Source of the DNA: Piliocolobus tephrosceles
Taxonomy: Eukaryota > Chordata > Mammalia > Primates > Cercopithecidae
Reading direction: 5' to 3'
DNA length: 64,000 bases
NCBI RefSeq assembly: GCF_002776525.5
Contig: NC_045441.1
Coordinates: 128,392,511 to 128,456,510 of the forward strand
The notes under the pieces are model-generated. The model worked only from the letters and a program-made list of their open reading frames with translations, was not told where the DNA came from and did not search any database. The translations under genes were made by a program, and so were the position numbers. Below, piece by piece: positions 37,801 to 49,800 of this stretch. Positions within the stretch are counted from its first letter, which is position 1. Each line of letters opens with the position of its first letter.

Positions 37801-40800
37801 TTCTCAGAGCACAGCAGTTAGGGTTTTCTTGGGCTTGTACAGGTTAAAACTTGGGATGAAATCTGTGTAAAGCTGGACCTTCAAACTATAACGTATTTAG
37901 TAAAAGAAAGGACTAGAAAAAAATCCGGCCACCAGCAGAGACATTAAGAAAAGTGGCTGTTGGCCAGACGCGGTGGCTCACACCTGTAATTCCAGCAATT
38001 TGGGAGGCCGAGGCGGGTGGATCACGAAGTCAAGAGATCGAGACCATCCTAGCTAACATGGTGAAACCCCGTCTCTACTAAAAATACAAAAAACTAGCCG
38101 GGCATGGTGGCAGGTGCCTATTGTAGTCCCAGCCCCTTGGGAGGCTGAGGCAGGAGAATGCCATGAACCCGGGAAGCGGAGCTTGCAGTGAGCTGAGATG
38201 GCGCCACTGCAGTCCAGCCTGGGAGACAGAGCCAGACTCCGCCTCAAAAAAAAAAAAAAGAAAAGTGGCTGTCTTGGACTGGGTTCTGGTTTGGAGGAAG
38301 AATGTCCTTGCTGAAAATTTTTCTTGGCTTAGGAATTTAAGTTACACTACCTCTACAATCTGAGAAAGCCCCAAGTGGAAAAAGTAACTTAGTTATTGGA
38401 TTAGTAGTAACCCAGGGCCTCTGGCAAAAGTAAATTCTCTGTGGTATAATGTGCTGTCTTCAGAGGCCTCAAAGGCCTTCCTCCTATAAACCACGTCAGA
38501 CCTGAACTTGCAGTCTGAAATACAGAATACATGAGAGGATAAGTTACTATGAGTGAGAGTCAGTAGGAACAATAAACAACAGTTAGATCCCTAAGACAGA
38601 CAAGTAGTGCATTTATGGAATTTAGTACAGAAAATAATTTTACTTAAAATTTTTTAATATTTAGAGAAATATAAAAGGGAATAAAAGATATCCTATCAAA
38701 ATAGACAAAGTAGATTTGAAAGAGAATCAAAATATAACCTCTAGAAGTAAAAACTATAATCATTTGAAATTAAAATTTTAATGAAAGCCCATACCCTTCA
38801 GGTTTTACACTTTGCTCTGTAGGCTTTGTCTCTTTGGTTTTTTGTTGTTGTTGTTGTTTTTAATAGATGAGTTTCTTTGCTTATAAGATTGTGTCCAGAT
38901 GGTCAATATTTATTATTCTGTGGCCTTCCTGACTTTTTTGGTGTTAGAGCCTCTTTAAATGCAGGGTAAATAGTCTTCTTTTTCTTTTTTCTTTCTTTTT
39001 TTTTTTTTTTTTTTTGAGACAGTCTTGCCATGTCACCCAGGCTGGAGTGCAGTGGTGCGGTGCAATCTCGGCTTACTGCAACCTCCACCTCCCAGGTTCA
39101 AGCAATTCTCCTGCCTCAGCCTCCTGAGTAGCTGGGACTACAGGCGTGTACCACCACACCTGGCTAATTTTTGTATTTTTAGTAGAGACAGGGTTTCACC
39201 ATGTTGGTCAGGCTGGTCTCGAACTCCTGACCTCGTCATCCACCTGCCTTGGCTTCCCAAAGTGCTGGGATTTCAGGTGTGAGCCACCGTGCCCAGCCAA
39301 TAGTCTTCTTTTTCTTAATAACCTACTACTTTGTCTTCTGATCCAAATAATATTGAGCCAATCCTTCATTAAATCTCTTGAGTTTGGACTTTGTTTTGAC
39401 ACTTCACTTTATTTTTATTAGAATACTAAAGTTTTAATAGCCTCCATAAAGGATTGGTTACATTTTGATACATCTGTTCAAACATATGATTAATAGAATA
39501 ATTGGATAGGAAATTTACTAAATTCTAACACTGGATGTGTTAGAATGATATGGGGGAGTCATCAGTTTTTTTGTTTGTTTCCTTCTCTATGGTTAAATTA
39601 CTTTTTCCTTTTCCCAAAATGGAAAAGCTATATTGTTGATGTGGTTTTTTTCCTACTGTAACTCCCCATACTGTTTCTAGTTTTAAAGGTTAAGGTAAGG
39701 AAATGCCTATAATAGAAAATGCAAATAACACAGAAAAGTAAGGAGAAAAGTAAAAGTATCTATAAATTTCTCCTCAGTGAGAGAATAAAAGCTCTTAACT
39801 TTCTAGGACACATCTTCCTTCCCTTCTTCTGAAACTCTGTTCTTCCCTCCCTCCCTTCCATTCATCCATCCATCCATCTATCCAATTAGCTATCCATTTA
39901 TTTGGTCTTTTATATAAATGGGACAACCTGCTTTTTTGACTCAGTTATATAGCCTGAACAATTCTCTGCCAGTATAAATCTATACAGTATTCTATTAGAG
40001 TGCATTTAATGTTTTTATAAATAAAAATTAATAATCAAAAAACCACTTTAAAACAGCAGTTTTATACTAGTAATACTTCCAACATTTGGATACATTTCCC
40101 ACCCTTTATTTTGTACTTTTTATAATGGTATTTTCACTAATTACGTAAGTGGATGACATATCAAAACAAATGTGTCTCATTTGTATTACCTGTTCTTCTT
40201 AGCAGACATTTGTGACCTTAATGTAGTACACTTGTACTTCCAATAGGCAGTGAGGTTTTTAATCAGGGGTTTTAGAATAAAAGCTTAGAAAAAATACTAA
40301 GGAAGTTAGAGTGTAACAGTATTCTTAACAGCTTGCTTATGTAATACCTTAGGAGGTGATGGTAAAGACCCTTCCTCTCCATTCTTTCCCCACTATGCTT
40401 AAGGTAAGTGCTATGGTTGTATAAATCAGTATATAATATAACACTCTAGGTTTGTTTGGGTTTGTTTAAGAAACTAATTGAGGAGACTTTGATTCTCAAT
40501 CAATAAAATGAGTCAAATACTTTATATTTATCTTTAAAAATAAATAGATGCTTTTTAATTATTTTGCTCTTTGAATATTATAAACTGTGCTCTAGTAATT
40601 TTCCTTAAATATTAAGAAGGTTGATTCTTTGAGAAACAGACTCTAACAACTCTTAGGTATTCAGAGTTGTAATTCTTAATACCCTTGTTTTCTTAGCATA
40701 GAGCCCTGCTCACAGCGGACACTTAATGGATATATATTGGATAAATGACAAATGAATAATTTACAAATAAATTACAGATTCACCATAACAAATAGCATAA

Positions 40801-43800
40801 TTTATATATGCTTGGATTGAATCATCTGCCACTTTGACGTACCAGTTTTTCTATGTACTGGCTGTAGGGTAGCTGCAGGACAGGGCATACAAAGAGGCAG
40901 AAATGCATGGAAGCAGAAAGTGAAGGTCAGCCTCCTAGCAAACCATCCCAGACGAGAAGGGGAGAGTCTTAATATAAAGGCAGAATTTCTCCTGAGTGCA
41001 GGGGAATAAAAAGAGAATAATCTGAACAGATGGATTTGGAGCAGGATGTGAAGATCTGATGCAGGTGAGGGAGGCTCATCAGTAATGTTACTAGTATATG
41101 AATGTTCCTTCCACTTGTTAAGCTTACCAAGGTATGACAGCTGTGTGCAATATATCAGATACTTTGTCTTGTGAGGACAGCTCAGTCAGGAGCTCTGTCA
41201 TCTCAAAAATTATTTTTGTTTTGATAGTCTCTAAACATTTCCAGTAGAAAAACAATTTTAATTGTCATGAAAATCTTAGTTATTTAAAATTAACTTTGTA
41301 ATTTTTTATTCACCATTTCTATTTTTTTCATATGATACTTTACATTAGGAGTATAGTCCAAAAAAGGACCAGAAAACTCCGGCATCCCTGGTGGCTTCGG
41401 TTAGCGGTCCTCCAACGAGCTCCAGCACAACTGCCGTTGCTGCAGCCAGCTCTAGCTCTGCACCAGCCCAAGAAACCATCTGCCTCGACGACTCACTAGA
41501 TGAAGACCTTTCTTTCCATTCACCTTCACTGGATCTTGTTTCTGAAGCTTTAGCGGTTATCAACAATGGGAACAAGGGCCCTCCTGTTGGCTCAAGGATA
41601 AGCATGCCAACCACAAAGCCTCGTCCAGGACTGAGAGAAGAAAAATTAGCTAGTATCATGAGTAAGCTGCCACTGGCTACCCCCAAAAAACTAGATTCTA
41701 CTCAGCCTACACATTCTTCAAGTCTTATTGCTGGTCACACAGGGCCAGTACCAAAGAAACCCCAGGATTTAGCTCATACTGGCATCTCTTCAGGCCTTAT
41801 TGCTGGTTCTTCCATTCAGAACCCTAAAGTTTCTTTAGAACCTTTGCCAGCCAGGCTACTTCAACAAGGACTTCAGAGGTCAAGCCAGATTCACACTTCT
41901 TCCTCTTCACAGACCCATGTCTCCTCTTCTTCCCAAGCCCAAATTGCTGCCTCTTCTCATGCTCTGGGAACATCTGAGGCCCAAGATGCTTCTTCATTAA
42001 CACAAGTAACAAAGGTGCACCAGCATTCAGCTGTCCAGCAGAACTATGTGTCTCCATTACAGGCCACCATCAGTAAATCCCAGACCAACCCTGTGGTGAA
42101 GTTAAGTAATAATCCCCAACTCTCCTGTCCCTCCTCGCTTATTAAGACTTCAGATAAGCCACTTATGTACCGCCTTCCTTTATCTACCCCCTCACCTGGA
42201 AATGGTTCTCAAGGGTCCCACCCCCTGGTTTCTAGGACAGTACCTAGCACCACTACCTCCAGTAACTATTTAGCCAAGGCTATGGTGTCACAGATCTCCA
42301 CGCAGGGTTTCAAATCTCCCTTCTCGATGGCTGCCTCCCCAAAACTTGCCGCATCTCCCAAGCCTGCCACATCTCCTAAACCCCTGCCCTCGCCTAAGCC
42401 TTCTGCCTCACCCAAGCCCTCTCTGTCAGCTAAGCCTTCAGTATCAACTAAACTTATTTCTAAATCCAACCCGACTCCCAAGCCTACTGTATCCCCAAGT
42501 AGTTCCAGTCCAAATGCACTAGTAGCCCAGAGTAGCCACTCCAGCACTAACAACCCGGTCCATAAACAGCCCAGTGGAATGAACATCAGCAGACAGTCTC
42601 CCACCTTGAATTTATTGCCCTCTAATCGCACTTCAGGCCTTCCATCTACAAAAAATCTTCAGGCCCCTTCAAAGCTAACAAACTCATCATCCACTGGAAC
42701 TGTTGGGAAGAATAGCTTGAGTGGAATTGCAATGAATGTACCTGCCAGCAGAGGTAGCAACCTTAACTCAAGCGGAGCTAATAGGACTAGTCTATCTGGG
42801 GGAACAGGAAGTGGAACACAGGGTGCTACCAAACCATTGTCTACTCCACATAGACCATCCACTGCCTCAGGGTCTTCAGTGGTAACAGCCAGTGTGCAGG
42901 TATGTATGTTCTGTACATCCATGTGATAAACTGTAAGATTGCATAGTGTCATCTTTCTTGTAGTTAACTTTAATAAGCTTTTTATGATATGTGGATTGTT
43001 CTCAATAGGCTTATTACAGCCTGCGGCCATGGAATATTCCTGATGCTGACATCATAGTGGTAGGCACACTTGTAGATGAGGTGTTTGTTGGGATGTGGAT
43101 TTTTTTTTTTAAACAAAGTAACAAAGGTGCACGAGCATTCAGCTGTCCGACAGAACAATGTCGTTACAAGCAACTATCACTAAATCAACTTTAAAATTAT
43201 TTGAAAAAGCACAACTAAAATGCGTATTTCAAACTTTCTTATCAAAATTCAGAACAAAGTAGTAACTTAGGAATTTAACATTCACTTAGCTCTTCCCTTT
43301 TTCTCCTGCCAGCTTTCTTACTTTTAAATCAAATTTATACATTCCTGTTATTTTTTAATCATTTATCTTCTCAAAATTTTTATTTTGCATTAATTTTATA
43401 GTGCTATATAATTTTCTGTGTCAAATTAGTGTTAGTTGTCCTTTTATACCACAGTTTTCCCATTCATGAATTTTTAGTTTAAACTTATCTCTCAATTAGC
43501 TGAGTGCCTCACTCAAGCAATCTTTTTAAGAAGGGTAGTCTAGCGTGGTGGCTCATGTCTGTAATCTCAGCACTTTGGGAGGCCAAGGCAGGAGGAACAC
43601 TTGAGGTCAGGAGTTCAAGACCAACCTGGCCAACATGGTGAAACCCTGGCTACTAAAAATACAAAAAAATTAGCCAGGCATGGTGGCGCATGCCTGTAGT
43701 CCCAGCTGTTTTGGAGGCCAAGGCAGGAGAGTCGCTTGAACCCAGGAGGCAGAGGTTGCAGTGAACGATATCACGCCATTGCACTCCAGCCTGGGTGACA

Positions 43801-46800
43801 GAGCGAAGCTCCATCTCAAAAAATAATAATAATAAATTTTTAAAAGGGTAGCATGAATGCTATTTTACCTTAGCTCATGTGCACCTGGTAATTTCTTTCT
43901 GTGCTATCACACTTGAGTAGGCATAACCTTCTTGGGGCACTAACTGTTCCACTCCAAATTTTGTAAATACTCTTCCACTGACTCTTGCTTAATACTTGGG
44001 ATTATGGAGAAATCTGAGACCATTCTCAGACTGTTTCTCATTCTCCTTTTGTTCCCTTATCATTAATGTGTTTTCTCTGCCTAGTTTTCATTAGTTGTAT
44101 ACCTAGAACATAATAATAGCATTCCATCTCAGACCTGGTTATTTATTTTAGATCAAGAATATTTTATTGTATTATGTGTCTGATTACTGTTTCTGATCCA
44201 TTTATTGTAAGTTTTTTGAGAACTCTTTATTATATTTATCATTATTATTATTATTTTTAATTTTTCCCTGAGATGGAGTCTCGCTCTGTTGTACAGGCTG
44301 GAGGGCAGTGATGCCATCTTGGCTCACTGCAACCTCTGCTTCTTGGGTTCAAGAGATTCTCCTGCCTCAGGCTCCCGAGTAGCTGGAATTACAGGTGCCT
44401 GCCGCCATGCCTGGCTAATTTTTGTATGTTTATTTATTTATTGTTATTTTTTGAGACCAAGTCTCCTCTGTTGCCCAAGCTGGAGTGCAGTGGTGTGATC
44501 TCGGCGCACTGCAACCTCCACCTCTCGGGTTCAAGCAATTCTCCCTACCTCAGCCTCCTGAGTAGCTGGGATTATAGGCACATACCACCATGCATAGAGA
44601 CAGTATTTTGCCATGTTGGCCAGCCTGGTCTTGAACTCCTGACCTCAGGTGATCCACCCACCTCGGCCTCCCAAACTGCTGGGATTACAGGCGTGAGTCA
44701 CCACGCTCGGCCTAACTTTTATATTTTTAGTAGAGTTGGGTTTTCACCATGTTGACTGGGCTGGTCTCAAACTCCTAACCTCAAGTGATCCGCCTGCCTC
44801 GGCCTCCCAAAGTGCTGGGACGATAGGCGTGAGCCACCACGCCCAGCCTATGTTTCGTCTCTCTGTCTTCCATATCATCTTCTGTTATTGTTTTAATCTC
44901 TCTGCCACTTCTTTGTATTCTGACACTTTCTCAGATTTGTCCTTTATGTTAATGATTTAGATTCTTTAACTTTTTTTCCCCTGAAAGTAGTATGTGTTCA
45001 TTGAAGGCAAATTTAGAAAAAAGAAAATAAAAATCACCTATTAATCCAACACTGTTTATGCGTTGTAGGTACTTTTTAAGACTTTTTTCAACAAAATGTG
45101 TTTGATATATTTCATTTTATAACTGACCAAAAAAAAAAAAATACCATTTTATGATATGCAAGTTCTTAGGTTCTTAAATATTCTTTGAAAACATAACTTT
45201 TATTGATTTATGGAATTGTGTTGTCTAAGGAAGTGCTCTTTGTACTGCCTCCTATTTATGTGGAACAGCAACATCTAACGAGAAGTTTCCCCTTGTTGTA
45301 TGTCAAAGTTTCCTGCTGTTCAATACAGTCTAAGGGTTGATATTCAATATACATTGCATACATTCAGTATGTGTATATTCAAATCATCATTCTGCCACTG
45401 ATGTAGGCATAGGAATGACTAGATGCCAGAATTCTAATGTAGAACAAATTCAGCTAACTGGTAATTTATTAATTGAAATCTAGGATTAACTGATGTATGT
45501 ATGTACATTTACTTTCATCAGAAATAAAATAATAACAAATTGATATTAGGGATTATATGTTAAAATGTATATAGAGATGAATGAATAAAGGCCTTCCCTT
45601 ATGAAAAAAAAGTATGTGGAAGATTGGAGTTAGTCTGCATTACTGTCTATATTATCTTTATAAAAAAGTTTACTCTTGTTAAGATTCTTAATTTGATCAA
45701 AGAAGTAAGTAAAAAGATAGCATAAATGGTAGTTCCCTGCCCCATATCCTCCTCCTAGGGTTAACTACTTTTAACCTTTTCAGCATTTTCTTCTTTGTGT
45801 TTTTAAATAAGAATAATAAATGGAAAACTCTTAATTTTATCAATTTTATAAAAATTTGGGGAGTTATTTCTGGAATTAAAAATTTCTTTTTATTTTCATT
45901 TGCTTCATTTTCTTTGAACTTAAGATTAAATCTTTCTTCATCCTTTGTCATCTCTACAATCTGTCAGTTCTATTTTGTTCCCAAAGATCTTCCTGTATTT
46001 GATCATTTATCGCAAAAGAAGCCCTGTATTGTCTAACAAATAATTGGTTTGTCAGCATGGAGGCTACTTGGCAAAATATGCATTTCTGAAGACTAGCTAC
46101 TCCCTCCTGGTTTTCTTCCTCTCCCAAATGGCTTTATGATTTGGAGACTGAAGTGTTCCTGTCTTCATATCTGATCTTTTTTTCTTTTTTCTCTCTTACT
46201 GGTTTGACTGAAGAAAAGTTTAATAATTCATTAAGGTCATTTCTATCCCTTGACGAAACTAAAGTTCTTTTTGTTCTAACATAGCATCTCAGTGACGTCT
46301 TACCAGCTATCTTATGGCCTCTAGAACCTGTCTATAGCTCTCCAATACTGAAAACAGATTTCCTATCTATGCCTGTAAAGCATTCACCTTCTGTCTGAAA
46401 GGCATCTGTGGGTGTCTACTTATTTGCAGAGTGAAAATGACAGGTCCTTTAACAAATGGCAAAAGGTAAACTCCTTCTGGGTTCAGGTTGTTAGCTCTGC
46501 TTGCTTTCTATTTCATAACTTTCCACACAGGGGTTTCCTCCTGTTTCTTACCCTTCAATTGACTGATTTTCTTTGAATCTTGTCCTTGCCACTTTATGAT
46601 TCGAAACATCATTCATTCATTAAGCAAATGTTTATTGAGTGTTTACTATGTGCCAGGCACTCTTCTAGGTGCTGGGGAAATAGGGATGAACAGCATACTC
46701 AGCATTCCTTCTCTCATGGAGCATATAGTCTATGTAGGAAGACAAGCAAAAATACAAGTTTTATGAAAAAATAAAATTTGTAGGATAATATGATAAAGAG

Positions 46801-49800
46801 TTATTGCTGCCAGCATAAAGAAGGTGAAGAAGGTTTGAGGAGGTAACATTTGATCTGAGAATTGAATGAGCAGAAGCCAGCCATGTGGAGAAGAGAGGGG
46901 AAAAATAGTTCAGGCCAGAGGGAACAATTGTATGAAGACACTGAGATGGAAAAGAGCCTGAAGTGAAGGCCTGCATGGCTGGACCATGGAGAGAGAGTGG
47001 TAGGTGGTGAGATCAGAGAGAGACCAGAACCATGTCATGGAGGACCTTGTGAGACACAGTAAGGACTTTGGATTTTGTTCTCTGTGCAGTGGGAAGCTAT
47101 TGGAGTTTCTTAAACAGGGGACTGGTATGGTCTGATTTGCATTTCAAAAGGTTACTCTGAGTGTTGTGGGAAATAGGGGATCAGTGCACTCACCAAAGTA
47201 GAGGATGTGGTTTAATTTAATTGCAGCCGAGGATGTGGTTTAATTTAATCGCAGTGGCTCACGCCTGTAATCCCAACACTTTGGGAGGCCGAGATGGGTG
47301 GATCACAAGTCAGGAGAGCGAGGTCATCCTGGCCAACATGGGGAAACCCCGTCTCTACTAAAAATGCAAAAATTAGCTGGGTGTGGTGGCGTGTGCCTGT
47401 AATCCCAGCTACTTGGGAGGCTGTGAGGCAGGAGAATCACTGGAATCTGGGAGTCAGAGGTTGCAGTGAGCTGAGATCGTGCCGCTGCACTCCAGCCTGG
47501 CAACAGAGGGAGACACCATCTCAAAAAAAAACAAAAGATTAATGCCCACTACGGGAAGAGCAAGGTTTCCCTTCAATGTTTTTTCCCCTGGGAATAAAAT
47601 GTAGAGGTCACGGAAACTATTTTTGACTATGGGGCATAATCCTGAACTATTTAGCTGCTTCATGCTGACTTCTTGTGCATGATCCCAGATTATGTCAACA
47701 TTGGAGCACCCCACTGCTAAAAGGTCTCCATCTTTTAAGATAGAGAGATTTGCAAATACCTGTGTCACATTTAGATGATCTGATGCTTCCGTTTATATTT
47801 ATAAACAAAGTGGATATAGAAGTTACTTGAAAGTGTAAAATGTTAGGCATTTATGGCATAGTATCACTTTTTTATTGCTATACTTGAGTTATTTAATTTT
47901 GGAAATTGCCCTACCTAATTTACATCTTGCTTTTTTTTTTTTTTTTTTTTTTGAGACAGGGTCTCGCTCTGTTGCCCGGGCTGGAGTGCAGTGGCGTGGT
48001 CTTGGCTCACTGCAACCTCTGCCTCCAGGGTTCAAGCATTTCTCCTGCCTCAGCCTCCCGAGTACCTGGGATTACAGGCAAGCGCCACCACGCCCGGCTA
48101 ATTTTTGTATTTTTAGTAGAGACGGTGTTTCACCATGTTGGCCAGGCTGGTCTTGAATTCCTGGCCTCAGGTGATTCACCCACCTCAGCCTCCCAAAGCG
48201 CTGAGATAATAGGAGTGAGCCATAGTGACTGACCCTCATTTTGCATCTACTTTAATGCTTCAATTGCACTCCTCCAGAAAAGCTTTAAAAGATTCCTTTT
48301 ATTAACAGTATTTAATGTTCCTCACTAGGGAACTCCAGTTGGGGCACACAGCCTTGGAGACTCTTTATCATTCCAAGACTGCAGTAGAATTACGATTAAA
48401 AGAAGAAGCAACTCTTGATTAATTTTTTTTTTTTTCCCCCGAGATAGGGTCTTGCTCTGTCGTCCAGACTGGAGTGCAGTGGCGCAATCTCAGCTCACTG
48501 CAATCCGCCTCCCAGGTTCAAGTGGTTCTGCTGCCTCAGCCTCCCGAGTAGCTGGGACTACAGACATGAGCCACCATACCTGGCTAATTTTTGTATTGTA
48601 TTACTTAATTATTGTAATTTCGTGTTTTTAGTAGAGACAGTAGTAGAGACCACCATGTTAGTCAGGCTGGTCTCGAATTCCTGATCTCATGATCCGCCTA
48701 CCTTGGCCTCCCAAAGTGCTAGGATTACAGGCGTGAGCCACCGCACTGGCTAACACTGGTTCATTTTTTTTTTGAGACGGAGTCTTGCTCTGTCGCCCAG
48801 GCTGGAGTGCAGTGGCCAGATCTCAGCTCACTGCAAGCTCCGCCTCCCGGGTTTACGCCATTCTCCTGCCTCAGCCTCCCGAGTAGCTGGGACTACAGGC
48901 GCCCGCCTCGTCGCCCAGCTAGTTTTTTTGTATTTTTTAGTAGAGACGGGGTTTCACCATATTAGCCAGGATGGTCTCGATCTCCTGACCTCGTGATCCG
49001 CCCATCTCGGCCTCCCAAAGTGCTGGGATTACAGGCTTGAGCCACTGCGCCCGGCCACTGGTTCATTTTTAAGTTGATGCGGGATCTTTTCTATCCTGAT
49101 TGCATTAAGATACTATTATCTCTAACTTGGTAATTTTTTCCTAAATGCACCCACTTTGTATATCGTAGTTGGCACAGTACAGGAAAAGACTGGCAAATAA
49201 AAACTGTCAGGTTCAAACATGGAGTGGTGAAGGTTTGTACTTACCTGTGAGAGAAAATTTTGGCAAAAAAGAAAGAATGGGTTTGTTGACTATAATGTCA
49301 TCATTTTATGATACCTGAAAACTAAGGTTTCAAGCCTAAGTGACTGGAAAGAATGGAATTCCCTGGTGAAAGCAGTTGACAGAAGATGGGGGAACCCATT
49401 GGAGAAGATGATTTCATCTTTGGATATGTCAAGTTGGTGCTAGATATTCAAGCGGAATTACTGTGTTAACTCTCAGATATACAGGATGGAAACAGATGAG
49501 AGGCCAGAACTACGTATATAAATTTCAGTTGTAAAATTTGTTATTTTTATTAACAAATAAAGGAGAACAGGGGAGGGAGGCAGTTTAAGAACCAGAAAGA
49601 AGGCCGCTTGTGGATATTCTTCATTTGTTTGTTCAGCAGTGGCATAACCTCTTAAGTATATAAATATATGTAATGTTATGTGGCATGTGTGTGTGGAAAG
49701 ATTGTCTGCATTTTTCTTATACATTAAGAAATACCCCACCAGCAGCAAAAGGACAAAGATTTTTAAAATAATAAATCCTTAATTAATAATGCTTATTGAT

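Larger units (their letters stand above)
37385..41348 (+). other. UBN2: UBN2 intron after window exon 11
   Basis: This 4.0-kb intron contains two Alus, a (TCCA)n patch and an L2-like 3' end near 40685-40765. 39317-41348 is AT-rich; 39720-40030 resembles very old L1. No gene is seen. Confidence 0.85.

Noticed and set aside
41345..42631. Antisense open frames opposite exon 12
   Set aside because: They mirror the Ser/Pro-rich sense frame and have no homology or expression signals.
43019..43064. Possible extra exon between ttattacag and gtaggc after exon 12
   Set aside because: Read in phase 0 from exon 12 it meets TGA after seven codons, and the acceptor's pyrimidine tract is weak. The following large coding exon continues the known UBN2 sequence without it.
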